64,000 nucleotides of DNA from Streptomyces odontomachi (GCF_024435355.1 NZ_JAMJWG010000001.1:1-64000), one strand, 5' to 3'; positions 41,417-50,562 are shown, counted from the stretch's first letter. A program made the numbers and translations. The notes: generated from the sequence alone by a model not told the origin.

Positions 41417-42253
41417 ATGGGGACCACGGAGTTCGGGCAGACGGTGCGGCGCTGGCGAGAGCGGGTCTCCCCGGAGGCGGCGGGGCTGCCCGCGGGTGGC
41501 CGGCGACGCGCCGCGGGGCTGCGCCGCGAGGAGCTGGCCATGCTCGCCGGGATCTCGGTCGACTACGTCACCCGCCTCGAGCAGGGCCGGGCGATTCATC
41601 CGTCAGGGCAGGTCGTCGAGGCCCTGGGCCGGGCCCTGCGGGTGTCCGGGGCCGAGCGCGAGCACCTGTTCCACGTCGCCGGGCTGGTACCGCCGGGGCA
41701 GGGCACGGTGCCCGCCCACATCACGCCGGGCGTGCACCGGATGCTGGACCGGCTGACCGGTACGCCCGTCGCGGTCGCCGACGCGGCATGGACGCTGCTC
41801 CTGGCCAACCCGCTGTACACGGCGCTGATGGGCGAGTGGCACGGCAAGGAGCGCAACGCCGTGTGGCGCAACTTCCTCGGATCCGGCACCACCCGCGCCC
41901 GCTACACCCCGCAGTCCCGGCGCGAGCTGGAGGTCACGCAGGTCGCCGACCTGCGGGCGACGGCCCTGCGCTACCCGTCGGACCAGCCGCTGCGGCGACT
42001 GATCGCGGAACTGCGCGCGAACAGCGAACGCTTCGCCGAGCTGTGGGACGCCGGGGCGATGGGCCAGCCCGAGGCCCCCTCGCACAAGACCATCGACCAC
42101 CCGCAGGTGGGCACCGTGACGCTGGACTGCGACGTGCTCACCGTCACGGGCAGCGGCCTGCGCGTCGTCATGTACACGGCCCAGCCCGACACCCAGGACG
42201 CCGAACGCCTCGCGCTCCTCTCCGTGCTCGGCACCCAGACGCTCGTCGGCTAG
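41417..42253 (+). CDS. XRE-family regulator with MmyB-like ligand domain
   Basis: 278 residues. The N-terminal HTH_3 region (RRAAGLRREELAMLAGISVD then YVTRLEQGR) is followed by an MmyB-like PAS-type ligand domain (about 105-275: PVAVADAAWTLLLANPLYTA, FLGSGTTRARYTPQSR). Such regulators usually control an adjacent divergent SDR or oxidoreductase gene, here at 40604-41314. The ATG is preceded by GTGGAGTC. The natural ligand is unknown; fatty acids have been reported for a related domain. Confidence 0.9.
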   Translation: MGTTEFGQTVRRWRERVSPEAAGLPAGGRRRAAGLRREELAMLAGISVDYVTRLEQGRAIHPSGQVVEALGRALRVSGAEREHLFHVAGLVPPGQGTVPAHITPGVHRMLDRLTGTPVAVADAAWTLLLANPLYTALMGEWHGKERNAVWRNFLGSGTTRARYTPQSRRELEVTQVADLRATALRYPSDQPLRRLIAELRANSERFAELWDAGAMGQPEAPSHKTIDHPQVGTVTLDCDVLTVTGSGLRVVMYTAQPDTQDAERLALLSVLGTQTLVG

Positions 42254-42650
42254 CCATAGGTCCACCGGCGTCTCCGGAGGCTGCCTGGGGAGGCGGCGCC
42301 CGCATCTCGCGAGCGTGCTTGTTCCGTCAGGTGATGTACCGACGGATCGGCCTGCGCCAGGCTCCCGCCATCTGGCGCCGGATGACCGCCTGGAACACCC
42401 TGAGCGCCGGCGGATCGTCACGAGTCAGGCCAGGCCGTAGTCGGCTCCATAGCCGGTGCGCCCACAGAGCCGCCTGGATCAGCTGAGACGAGTTCTTGGC
42501 GCAAGGTCCAGGTAGCAGCGCAGTCGTACACCCCGCTCGCCAACCTGCCGGATCACCTGGTTGGTCCGTAACGGCTGTCACCAGCCCCGGCAGGTCACCG
42601 CCGCGGTCGGGGCGGTCGAGCAGGCGGCCGACGCGTCGGCGCCGCCCCGA
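42254..42650. other. Intergenic, possible transposase debris
   Basis: A minus-strand stretch (about 42330-42490: LIQAALWAHRLWSRLRPGLT and FQAVIRRQMAGAWRRP) has protein-like character, but I cannot assign a family and there is no start. No other gene is supported. Confidence 0.3.
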
Positions 42651-43688
42651 TCACCGGTGAGGTTCCGGGACGGCCTTCTCCGCTGACCCGGCTCGCGTGG
42701 TCAGACCTGGCCGGAGCACGGCGGCGGGAGTCGCCGGTACGGCCGGCTGCGCCGCTGGATCGGTGATGAAGCGCGCGGCGGCGGTGCCGAGTTCGGTCAG
42801 CGGCAGCGTCACCGTCGTGAGACCGAACACGGCGCTCGCCCGGGTGCCGCCGATCCCGGCGACGGAGATGTCCTCGGGCACTCGATAGCCGTTGGTCCAC
42901 AGGTGCGCGAGCGCTCCGATGGCGACCTCGTCGTTCGTGCAGATGATCGCGTCGGGGAGCCGGGCGCTCCGGGTGAGTTCGGCCATCGCGGCCTTGCCGG
43001 AGTCCTTGGTCATCCCCGAGAAGGCGACGACTCTGGGCACCGCGCCCGCCTGGAACATCGCGGAACGGTAGCCGGCCACCCGCTGTTCGGCCGCGGAGAG
43101 TCCGGGGATGCCGCCGATGCAGACGATGTCGCGGTGCCCCAGGGACAGCAGGTATTCGGTCAGACGGACCGCAGCAGTGGCGTTGTCGACGACGATCGAG
43201 GTCGAGCTGAAGCCGCGCGGCGCGAGCGCGACCACCCGGGTGCCCTGATGCACTGCCGCGTTGACCTCACGGGCGAGCTGAGCGGTGCCCGAGGCTCCTT
43301 CGATATCGCTGCCGCAGAAGACGATCCCCTGCGCACGGTGCTCGCGCAGCACGCGGAACTTCGTCCGCTCCTGCTGGGGATCGCGGTTGGCGTTGGCGAT
43401 GACCGTCGAGTATCCGGCGCGGGCGGCCTCGACCTCTATTCCACGGGTCAGTTCGGCGAAGTACGGGTCCAGGATGTCGCTGGCGATGACGCCGATGATC
43501 CTGCTGCGCTGTTGTTTCAGGGCTCGGGCCGCGGCGCTGGGCATGTAGCCGAGCGTGGTCGCCGCCGCGCGCACCGCCGCCTGGATCTCCGTGGAAACGG
43601 GGTGGTGGTGCGTCGATCCGTTGAGCACCCGGGACGCGGTCGCAACGGATACGGACGCCAACTCGGCGACTTCGCGCAGGGTGGCCAT
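42651..43688 (-). CDS. LacI-family repressor of the adjacent catabolic operon
   Basis: 345 residues. N-terminal LacI HTH with hinge: TLREVAELASVSVATASRVL, GYMPSAAARALKQQRS. The periplasmic-binding-like core (about 60-330) has IIGVIASDILDPYFAELTRG and DAIICTNDEVAIGAL. It diverges from the six-gene operon at 43873, and the 184-base gap carries two near-identical AACGTT-centred dyads, the usual type of LacI-family operator. It should repress the operon until a sugar-like inducer binds. The C-terminus has an Ala/Pro-rich tail. Confidence 0.92.
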   Translation of the reverse strand: MATLREVAELASVSVATASRVLNGSTHHHPVSTEIQAAVRAAATTLGYMPSAAARALKQQRSRIIGVIASDILDPYFAELTRGIEVEAARAGYSTVIANANRDPQQERTKFRVLREHRAQGIVFCGSDIEGASGTAQLAREVNAAVHQGTRVVALAPRGFSSTSIVVDNATAAVRLTEYLLSLGHRDIVCIGGIPGLSAAEQRVAGYRSAMFQAGAVPRVVAFSGMTKDSGKAAMAELTRSARLPDAIICTNDEVAIGALAHLWTNGYRVPEDISVAGIGGTRASAVFGLTTVTLPLTELGTAAARFITDPAAQPAVPATPAAVLRPGLTTRAGSAEKAVPEPHR

Positions 43689-43755
43689 GGGTCCCGTCCT
43701 TTCACAGCGGTAGCAGGGTAGACCGGGTCACCCCCGGCTCCCAACAAGACATCCC

Positions 43756-43784
43756 TTGACACTCTCCAGAAGTGTACCTAGCGT
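43756..43784 (+). promoter_or_regulatory. Promoter of the catabolic operon
   Basis: TTGACA at 43756-43761, a 17-base spacer and TAGCGT at 43779-43784. A perfect -35 with near-consensus -10, placed just upstream of the first operator. Confidence 0.55.
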
Positions 43785-43787
43785 TCC

Positions 43788-43801
43788 GGCAAACGTTTTC
43801 C
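43788..43801. promoter_or_regulatory. LacI-type operator 1
   Basis: GGCAAACGTTTTCC, a dyad around AACGTT, directly after the -10 box where bound repressor would block initiation. Confidence 0.65.
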
Positions 43802-43830
43802 ATCGGGTACCTCATCCCTGTTAGGCGTAT

Positions 43831-43844
43831 GGATAACGTTCTCC
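43831..43844. promoter_or_regulatory. LacI-type operator 2
   Basis: GGATAACGTTCTCC, matching operator 1 in 11 of 14 positions. Its centre is 43 bases from the first, about four helical turns, suitable for cooperative binding. Confidence 0.65.
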
Positions 43845-43872
43845 GTTCGCAAACCGTTGAGGAGAGCTGAGC

Positions 43873-45240
43873 ATGCCGGACCTTACGTCGTCATTCGATC
43901 TCGTCGTCGTCGGAGGCGGCGCCGCGGGCCTGGCGACCGCCAACCGCGCGGTCGACCTCGGAGCACGGGTCCTCCTGCTGGACAAGGCCGACGCGGTGGG
44001 AGGTTCGGCGGCGCTGTCGGCGGGGATCCTGTGGACCGCGCCCAACCGGGAGGTTCTCGACCGGATCCAGCCCGACGCCGACCCGGTCCTCGGTCCGCTC
44101 GTGGTCGAGGGGTACGAGCAGGCGGTCGCCGACGTCCGCGACGCGGGGGCGGACGTCAGCGACGAGTGGCTCGACCATCTGGAATGGGGCCGCGCCTGCA
44201 AGGTCGACATCAAGGCGCTCTTCACGGTCTGGACGCGGAAGGTGGAGTCCTCTGGGGCCGTGCTGACCGGGGTGTCGGATGTCGGTCTCGTGACCGACGA
44301 CGGCGCGGTGACGGGGGTGCGGTTCCGTCATGACGGGACGCACCAGTCGATCCGGGCGCGGGGCGTGGTGCTGGCGACCGGTGGGTTCCAGGGCGACCCC
44401 GAGCTCAAGCAGATGTTCATCGGCCATGGCGCGGACGACATCGCCGTGCGCAGCAACCCGCAATCGGTGGGTGACGGCTTCCGGCTCGGCCGGTCGGTCG
44501 GAGCCGCTGCCAGCCGCCACCTGTCCGGCTTCTACGGGCACACCCTGCCGAGCCCGCTGCCGGTGAACCCTGATGTCTTCCTGCGTCTGACCCTCTACTT
44601 CTCGGCCTACGGGGTCATCGTGAACCGCCTCGGCCGCCGGTTCACCGACGAGTCCCTGGGCGACGAGGTGTCGAACCAGTTCCTCATCCGGCAGCCCGGT
44701 CACCGAGCCGTCCTGATCTGGGACGACACCGTGCAGCAGAACCGCGCTCTGGCCGTTCCGTATCCGAGCGGGATGGCGCTGGACCGGCATGCCGAGGCCA
44801 AGGCACTTGAGGCCCGCACCGCCGAGACCGGCACCCTTGCGGAACTCGTCGACACCGTCGCCACCTGGGGAGTGGACCGTGCGGCCCTCCTCACGACCCT
44901 CGACGACTACCGGCGTGCGGCCCGCGGCGAGGACGTGGCCCTGGACGCGCCGCTTCCCGAGCGGCCCAGCCCGCTCAGCACGGGGCCGTTCAGGGCGCTC
45001 GAGATCCAGCCCTGCATCACGATCCCCTTCGGCGGTCTTCGGGTCGACGGCGACTGCCGTGTGCTGGACCGGGACGACCGGCCCGTTCCCGGGCTGTTCG
45101 CGGCCGGCGCGGATGCCGGCGGCGCACAGGACCTCAGGTATGTCGGCGGGATCGTCTTCGGATTCGTCTTCGGCCGGCGAGCGGCCGACGCGGCACTGGC
45201 GCAGGTCGGCTCGCCCGAGCGGCTGGCCGTGGCGCGATGA
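43873..45240 (+). CDS. FAD-dependent dehydrogenase of the fumarate reductase/ketosteroid dehydrogenase class
   Basis: 455 residues, first gene of the operon, ATG after GAGGAGAG. Dinucleotide motif LVVVGGGAAGLATANRAV at the N-terminus, VGGSAALSAGILW, then VVLATGGFQGDPEL and the C-terminal FAD motif GLFAAGADAGGAQDL. These enzymes remove or add hydrogen across C-C or C-O bonds of ring or acid substrates. No signal peptide or haem motif (CxxCH), so a soluble cytoplasmic flavoprotein. It overlaps the next start (ATGA). In this operon it probably carries out one of the oxidations of the imported substrate; the exact reaction is unknown. Confidence 0.85.
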   Translation: MPDLTSSFDLVVVGGGAAGLATANRAVDLGARVLLLDKADAVGGSAALSAGILWTAPNREVLDRIQPDADPVLGPLVVEGYEQAVADVRDAGADVSDEWLDHLEWGRACKVDIKALFTVWTRKVESSGAVLTGVSDVGLVTDDGAVTGVRFRHDGTHQSIRARGVVLATGGFQGDPELKQMFIGHGADDIAVRSNPQSVGDGFRLGRSVGAAASRHLSGFYGHTLPSPLPVNPDVFLRLTLYFSAYGVIVNRLGRRFTDESLGDEVSNQFLIRQPGHRAVLIWDDTVQQNRALAVPYPSGMALDRHAEAKALEARTAETGTLAELVDTVATWGVDRAALLTTLDDYRRAARGEDVALDAPLPERPSPLSTGPFRALEIQPCITIPFGGLRVDGDCRVLDRDDRPVPGLFAAGADAGGAQDLRYVGGIVFGFVFGRRAADAALAQVGSPERLAVAR

Positions 45241-46262
45241 CGGCGACGTCGGCCCTGCCTCGGGCGATCACCTGGGAGGGGCCCGAGAGGCTCGGGGTAC
45301 GGACGCAGGACGTGCCCCGGCTCCGGCCCGGCCAGGTCCTGGTGCGGGTCGAGGGCGTGGGCGTCTGCGGTACCGACGTGGCGGTCTGGCGCGGTGACGG
45401 GGACCGGGGCGTCCCGGGTACGGTGATCGGCCACGAGTTCGGCGGCACGGTCATGGACCGCGGCGACGGCGTCAGCGGCATCGACGTCGGAGCGCATGTC
45501 GCCGTCGATCCGAACCTGACCTGCGGACGGTGCGCGAGCTGCCGTTCCGGGGCCCGAGGGACCTGTCCGGAACGCCGCCTCATGGGGATCGACGTCGACG
45601 GCGGCCTTCAGGAGGTTCTCGCCGTCGACGCCGGCCAGCTGATCCGTGTCCCCGGTGTCGTCGATCCCCGCGCACTCGCGCTGGTCGAGCCGATCGCGGT
45701 CGGTGTGCACGCCTGTGCCCGGGCCGGCAGCGGGTCCGCAGGGCGGGTGGGGATCATCGGCGGCGGCGCGATCGGCATGGCCGCCGCCCTCCAGGCCCGT
45801 GAGCAGGGCACCGAGTGCGTGGTCCTGGAGCCGGACGCCACCCGGCGTGCGGCGATCGCCGGGTATGGAGTGGCACCGGTCACCGATCGGAGCTGGCCGT
45901 GCCGGGCGTTCGACGCGGTGATCGACACCGTGGGCTCCGCAGGCTCCGTCGCGACCGCGGTCGACGGCGCGGCCGACGGATCGACGATCTGCGTGGTCGG
46001 ACTCGCCCACGGGGGTTCCATGCCGTCGTCCGAGCCGTTCGTCCGACGGGAACTGAGGCTGGCCGGATCCTTCTGCTACACCTCGGCCGATCTGGAGCGA
46101 GCCGCCCGCCTGGTGGCCCGGCACGGTCTCGACGCCCTCCCCGCCGACGTCGTCACCGGGTTCGAGAACGCGCCCCGCGTCTTCCAGTCCCTTGCCCGAG
46201 GACGGCTCGGCCGGGGCAAGACGGTCATCGTGCCCGGCAGAACCGATGGATCACGGCACTGA
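45237..46262 (+). CDS. Zinc-dependent alcohol/sugar dehydrogenase (MDR family)
   Basis: 341 residues, starting in a 4-base overlap with the upstream stop. Medium-chain dehydrogenase: catalytic zinc motif GVCGTDVAVWRG and GHEFGGTVMDRG, structural-zinc Cys cluster (LTCGRCASCRSGARGTC), Rossmann GIIGGGAIGMAAAL. Similar to threonine, sorbitol and galactitol dehydrogenases. Likely NAD-linked oxidation of a secondary hydroxyl of a polyol or sugar acid. Tightly coupled to its neighbours, so part of the same pathway. Confidence 0.88.
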   Translation: MTATSALPRAITWEGPERLGVRTQDVPRLRPGQVLVRVEGVGVCGTDVAVWRGDGDRGVPGTVIGHEFGGTVMDRGDGVSGIDVGAHVAVDPNLTCGRCASCRSGARGTCPERRLMGIDVDGGLQEVLAVDAGQLIRVPGVVDPRALALVEPIAVGVHACARAGSGSAGRVGIIGGGAIGMAAALQAREQGTECVVLEPDATRRAAIAGYGVAPVTDRSWPCRAFDAVIDTVGSAGSVATAVDGAADGSTICVVGLAHGGSMPSSEPFVRRELRLAGSFCYTSADLERAARLVARHGLDALPADVVTGFENAPRVFQSLARGRLGRGKTVIVPGRTDGSRH

Positions 46263-46298
46263 GCCGATGGCACTGAATCTGCAACGAAGGAGACCGCA

Positions 46299-47693
46299 GT
46301 GACAACGGTCCACAACGAGTCCGCGCCCCGGGAGAACAGCCCGGCGCGGGCCGCGACCGCCAGCCTGGTCGGCGGAGCGCTCGAGTACTACGACAACTAC
46401 ATCTACGCGCTGGCCGCGGCCCTGGTGTTCGGCCGGGTCTTCTTCCCGGAGTCCGGCTCAGGCGCCACCCTGGCGTCACTCGCGACCTTCGCGGTCTCCT
46501 ATGTCGCCCGGCCCCTCGGAGCGGTCCTGCTCGGGCACCTCGGTGACCGCGTCGGCCGCAAGCAGGCCCTGGTCCTGATCCTCGTCATGATGGGCTCGTG
46601 CACCTTCCTCGTGGGGTGTCTGCCCGGGTACGGGACCATCGGCGTAGCGGCGCCGATCCTGCTGGTCGTGCTCCGCGTCCTGCAGGGTGTCTCGGTAGGC
46701 GGTGAGACGGCCGCGGCGACCACGTTCACGATCGAGGTGGCTCCCGACCACCGGCGCGGCTTCTTCACCACCTGGACGACCGGCGGCATCGTCGGCGGGT
46801 TCGTGCTGGCCAGCCTCGTCTTCATCCCGGTCTCCGCGCTCCCGGACGATCAGCTGGAGAGCTGGGGATGGCGCATTCCCTTCCTGCTCAGCCTCGTCGT
46901 CACGATCGCCGGCCTGGTCATCCGTGTGAAGCTCACCGAGCCCGAGGTGTTCCTCGAAGCCAAGGAGGAAGAGGAACTCGTCAAGACTCCGATCGTCGAG
47001 GTCCTGCGGTCGCACTGGCGCGACGTGATCAGGGTGACGTTCTGCTCCTTGGCGTTCTCCGTCGACACGGTCATCAAGGTCTTCGCCCTGTCCATGGCCA
47101 CGACCGTCTACGCCATCCCGAAGAGCACCATGCTCTGGGCCCTCATCGTCAGCCACACCGCCGCACTGTTCACCCAGCCCCTGCTCGGCGTGTTGTCCGA
47201 CCGGGTGGGACGCAAGCCGGTCTTCATTGGCGGGAACATCGGCTGTGCGGCAGCGCTGTTCGGGTACTTCGCCGCGATCCAGTCGGGCAGTGTCCCCTGG
47301 CTGTACGTGACCGCCTTCCTCTCCGTCGCGTGCGGTTACGCGGCCATCAACGCCTCGTATCCGTCGTTCTTCGCCGAGATGTTCCATCTGAAGGTCCGGC
47401 AGTCCGGAATGGCGATCGGCCTCCAGATCGGGCTGATCGCGGCGGGCTTCGCACCCTCGATCTACACCGCCGTCACCTCGGGCGACCCGGGGAACTGGCT
47501 TCCCGTCGCCGCCATCTCGGCCGTGATCGCCGTCATCGCGGTGATCGCGACGCTGACCGCCAAGGAGACGGCGCACACCCCGCTGGACGATCTCGGCATC
47601 CCGACCGCCCCCGGCCGCACCGCCGCCACCACCGCACACGGGAGCGCCCCCGGCCGGGCCCCGGCCAAGGACGCCAGCCGGACGGGCCTGTGA
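46299..47693 (+). CDS. MHS-type MFS transporter
   Basis: 464 residues from a GTG preceded by AAGGAG. Twelve hydrophobic segments; the MHS motifs GALEYYDNYIYALAAAL near the N-terminus and RPLGAVLLGHLGDRVGRK, plus LLGVLSDRVGRK in the second half. MHS proteins are proton symporters for organic acids, betaines and aromatic acids, which suggests that the operon's substrate is an acid rather than a neutral sugar (inference). The C-terminus is Ala/Pro-rich and is followed by a short tandem repeat. Confidence 0.88.
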   Translation: MTTVHNESAPRENSPARAATASLVGGALEYYDNYIYALAAALVFGRVFFPESGSGATLASLATFAVSYVARPLGAVLLGHLGDRVGRKQALVLILVMMGSCTFLVGCLPGYGTIGVAAPILLVVLRVLQGVSVGGETAAATTFTIEVAPDHRRGFFTTWTTGGIVGGFVLASLVFIPVSALPDDQLESWGWRIPFLLSLVVTIAGLVIRVKLTEPEVFLEAKEEEELVKTPIVEVLRSHWRDVIRVTFCSLAFSVDTVIKVFALSMATTVYAIPKSTMLWALIVSHTAALFTQPLLGVLSDRVGRKPVFIGGNIGCAAALFGYFAAIQSGSVPWLYVTAFLSVACGYAAINASYPSFFAEMFHLKVRQSGMAIGLQIGLIAAGFAPSIYTAVTSGDPGNWLPVAAISAVIAVIAVIATLTAKETAHTPLDDLGIPTAPGRTAATTAHGSAPGRAPAKDASRTGL

Positions 47694-47696
47694 CCG

Positions 47697-47757
47697 ACGC
47701 GAAAACAGGCCTGCGACCGGACGCGAAAACAGGCCTGCGACCGACGCGAAAGCCGGC
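47697..47757 (+). repeat. Short tandem repeat after the transporter gene
   Basis: About two and a half copies of a 22-23 base unit beginning CGACGCGAAAACAGGCCTG lie between the transporter stop and the next gene. The stem-forming AGGCCT cores might affect transcript stability; effect unknown. Confidence 0.6.
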
Positions 47758-47786
47758 AGCCCCGTCCCAGGAACACGGAGACACCT

Positions 47787-48626
47787 GTGAAACTCAGCCT
47801 GAACCAGGCGACGACCCGACCGTATCCGCTCGTGGACACCGCAGAGGAGGCAAGCCGCGCCGGCATCGGGCACATCGGGCTGTGGACGGAGCCGGTCCTG
47901 GAACTCGGCGTGGCACGGACCCGGCGGCTGCTGGCCGACACCGGGCTCACCGTCAGCTCCGTGTGCCGCGTCGGGTTCGTCGCCGACAAGGAGGGCGCGG
48001 CGCTGCGTGCGGCCCTCGACGACGTCAGGCGCGCCCTCGACCTGTCCGCCGAGGTGGGCAGCCCCGTCCTGACCTTCATCGCGGGCGGTCTGCCGGCCGG
48101 TGACCGCGACGTCCGCCGGGCCGAGGGCCGGGTCCACGACGCGCTCGCCTCGCTCGTCCCGCACGCGCGGCAGAGCGGGGTCCGGCTCGCGCTGGAACCC
48201 CTGCACCCGCTGTTCGTCACCAGCCGAAGTGTCGTGACCAGCGTGGGGCAGGCGCTCCGTGTGATCGGGCAACTCCCCGCCGAGGCGGCGGGTGTCCTGG
48301 TCGACGCGTACGCGACGTTCTGGGACGCGGACATGCCCGCGGACCTGGCGGCGGCAGGCCCGCGCATCGCGGGCTACCAGGTCAACGACTTCGCCCTGCC
48401 GCTCCCCGTCCCGGAGAACATGAACGGTCGGCTGCTGCCCGGCGAAGGCGAGATCGATCTCGCCGGCCTCACCCGCCATGTGGCACGGGCGGGGTACCGG
48501 GGGCCGATCGAGGTGGAGGTCTTCAGCGACGAGCTGTGGCGACTTCCGCTCAGGACGATCGTCGCGCGGACCGTCGAGGCGTTCTCCCGAACCGTCACGA
48601 ACTCCCTGGAGGAATCGCAAGCGTGA
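47787..48626 (+). CDS. Sugar phosphate isomerase/epimerase-like TIM-barrel protein
   Basis: 279 residues from a GTG with GGAGAC upstream. AP-endonuclease-2/xylose-isomerase-like barrel: LSLNQATTRPYPLVD, GHIGLWTEPV, metal-ligand Glu in LALEPLHPLF, Asp in VLVDAYATFWD, and Glu near the end (IEVEVFSDELW). These metal-dependent enzymes isomerise or epimerise sugars, or dehydrate ketoacids. Homologues often neighbour DUF993 genes, as here; its stop overlaps the DUF993 start (GTGA). Confidence 0.88.
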   Translation: MKLSLNQATTRPYPLVDTAEEASRAGIGHIGLWTEPVLELGVARTRRLLADTGLTVSSVCRVGFVADKEGAALRAALDDVRRALDLSAEVGSPVLTFIAGGLPAGDRDVRRAEGRVHDALASLVPHARQSGVRLALEPLHPLFVTSRSVVTSVGQALRVIGQLPAEAAGVLVDAYATFWDADMPADLAAAGPRIAGYQVNDFALPLPVPENMNGRLLPGEGEIDLAGLTRHVARAGYRGPIEVEVFSDELWRLPLRTIVARTVEAFSRTVTNSLEESQA

Positions 48627-49795
48627 CCGGCATGATCACCAGTACCACCATCGAACTCCCCGCCCCTGACGGCGGCACCCGACGCGTCGAGCTGGCCGAA
48701 CCGGCGCGGCTCACGACCGCCTCCGCGCCGCCGTCCTCGCGCATCGTCTACTCCGCCGCGCACGTGGTCGCCGACCCGCTGCGGTCGAGCGCCGGTTCCC
48801 CCACCCTGATCGACTGGGAAGCCACCCTGCGCATCCGGCACCGTCTCTGGGACCTCGGTCTCGGCGTCGCCGAAAGCATGGACACAGCACAGCGCGGAAC
48901 GGGACTGTCCTGCGCCTCGGCCCTGGAACTCGGCAAGCGCACCCTGGCTGAGAGCCGCTCCCGCGGCGGTGGCGCCGTGCTGGTCGGCATCTCGACCGAC
49001 CAGCTCAACACGGGCCCGCACACCCTCGGCGAGATCACCGACGCCTACCTGGAACAGCTTTCCGACATCCAGGACGCCGGCGGCAGTGTGGTGCTGATGG
49101 CCAGCCGGCACCTCGCCCGTGCGGCCGGACCTCCCGAGGACTACCTCCGGGTCTACGACGCCGTGCTGAGCGCCGCCACCCGGCCCGTCGTCCTGCACTG
49201 GCTGGGCGACATGTTCGACCCGGCACTGACCGGATACTGGGGGAGCCGGTCCCCGGCGGACGCGAGCGAGACGGTTCTCTCGCTGATCTCCACCCACCGC
49301 AGCCGCATCGCCGGGATCAAGCTCTCGCTCCTCGACGAGGCCCTCGAACGCGCCTTCCGGAGAAGGCTGCCGCAGGGCGTTCGCATGTTCACGGGCGACG
49401 ACTACCACTACGTCGACCTCATCGCCGGTGACGAACACGGGCACAGCGACGCCCTGCTGGGTGCGTTCGCCGCCGTGCCGAGGTTCGCCTCCGCCTCGTT
49501 CCTGCGCCTCGACGAGGGGGACGTGGACGGCTACCGCGCCCTGCTCGGTCCGACGCAGGCGCTCAGCCGGCTCGTCTTCGAGGCGCCAACCCGGTACTAC
49601 AAGGTGGGTGTGGCCTGGGTGAGCTACCTGACCGGCTGGCAGGACCACTTCCGCATGGTCGCCGGGTTCGAGACCGGCCGTTCGCTCCTCCACCTCGCGG
49701 AGGTGTTCGAGGCGGCCAACCGGATCGGACTCTTCCCGGACCCCGACTTCTCGGCTGCCCGTGCAGCCGCCTATTTCCGAGGACATGGACTGTGA
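48623..49795 (+). CDS. DUF993 protein (dihydrodipicolinate-synthase-like barrel)
   Basis: 390 residues from the GTG overlapping the previous stop, with a GGAGG ribosome site. The sequence fits DUF993: SRIVYSAAHVVADPL, LIDWEATLRIRHRLWDLGLG, PVVLHWLGDMFDPALTGYWG, and GIKLSLLDEALERAFRRRLP with the Lys in GIKLS where class I aldolases of this superfamily form the Schiff base. An aldolase or dehydratase step on a keto-acid sugar is plausible but untested. The family is found in uncharacterised actinobacterial sugar operons. Confidence 0.85.
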   Translation: MTGMITSTTIELPAPDGGTRRVELAEPARLTTASAPPSSRIVYSAAHVVADPLRSSAGSPTLIDWEATLRIRHRLWDLGLGVAESMDTAQRGTGLSCASALELGKRTLAESRSRGGGAVLVGISTDQLNTGPHTLGEITDAYLEQLSDIQDAGGSVVLMASRHLARAAGPPEDYLRVYDAVLSAATRPVVLHWLGDMFDPALTGYWGSRSPADASETVLSLISTHRSRIAGIKLSLLDEALERAFRRRLPQGVRMFTGDDYHYVDLIAGDEHGHSDALLGAFAAVPRFASASFLRLDEGDVDGYRALLGPTQALSRLVFEAPTRYYKVGVAWVSYLTGWQDHFRMVAGFETGRSLLHLAEVFEAANRIGLFPDPDFSAARAAAYFRGHGL

Positions 49796-50511
49796 ACGAC
49801 TCGCTCAGCTCATTGCGCTGCCTGATCATCGGTGCCGCCTCCGGGATCGGCCTGGCCACCGCGGAACGTCTCCGTGGCCGCGTCGCCGGCCTGGTGGCAG
49901 CCGACCGTCCCACGGCCGATTGGAAACCCGACGGCGTAGCACGCGTCGCGATGGACGTGACCGATCCGGCGTCCGTCACCGCCGGGGTACAGGAAGCCGT
50001 CGGCGTCCTCGGCAGCCTGGACGCGGTCGTCAACACCGCAGGCGTCCTCGGCACCGTGCAGCCGTCCACCGACGAATCCCTGGAGGAGTTCCAGCGCCTC
50101 GTCGCCGTCAACCTGACGGGCGCGTTCATCGTCTCGACGGCCGTCCTCCCCCTCATGGCCGACGCTGGTTTCGGGCGTCTTGTCCACTTCTCGTCCACGG
50201 CCGGCAAGGAAGGCGTCGCCGGCATGACCGGCTACTCCGCGAGCAAGGCGGGTGTCATGGGCCTCGTGAAGGCGCTCGCCCGCGAGTACGCCGCGCGTGG
50301 CGTCACGGTGAACGCGATCGCCCCCGGCAAGATCGAGACGCCACTCATCAGTGGTCACCCACCGACCGACGCCGACCTCGCCCGCATCCCTGTCAGCAGG
50401 CTCGGTACCCCACAGGAAGCCGCGGCGCTGATCGAGTACATCGTGTCCCCCGAAGCGTCCTACACCACCGGATTCGTCTACGACCTGTCCGGCGGACGCG
50501 CGACGTGGTAA
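49792..50511 (+). CDS. Short-chain dehydrogenase, last gene of the operon
   Basis: 239 residues from a GTG overlapping the DUF993 stop. SDR motifs: IIGAASGIGLATAERLRG, DVTD, VNTAGVLG, catalytic Ser in HFSSTAGKEG, YSASKAG (Tyr-x3-Lys), and the C-terminal GRATW. NAD(P)-linked oxidoreductase, probably acting on a hydroxy or keto intermediate of the pathway. No terminator of note follows before phage relics begin. Confidence 0.9.
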   Translation: MNDSLSSLRCLIIGAASGIGLATAERLRGRVAGLVAADRPTADWKPDGVARVAMDVTDPASVTAGVQEAVGVLGSLDAVVNTAGVLGTVQPSTDESLEEFQRLVAVNLTGAFIVSTAVLPLMADAGFGRLVHFSSTAGKEGVAGMTGYSASKAGVMGLVKALAREYAARGVTVNAIAPGKIETPLISGHPPTDADLARIPVSRLGTPQEAAALIEYIVSPEASYTTGFVYDLSGGRATW

Positions 50512-50562
50512 CCGCCCCGAACACGGTCGGTCCGCTCATCGGGGAGTCACTGGACCCAACTC

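Noticed and set aside
42651..43688. This LacI protein as regulator of the two esterases at 25.6-28.4 kb
   Set aside because: The operators there are TGTGAGCGCTCACA type, whereas the sites next to this LacI gene are AACGTT-centred; distance also argues against it.
46476..48620. Minus-strand frame of 714 codons opposite the transporter and isomerase genes
   Set aside because: Asp/Arg/Gly-rich with no fold; the plus-strand genes are clearly real and coupled.
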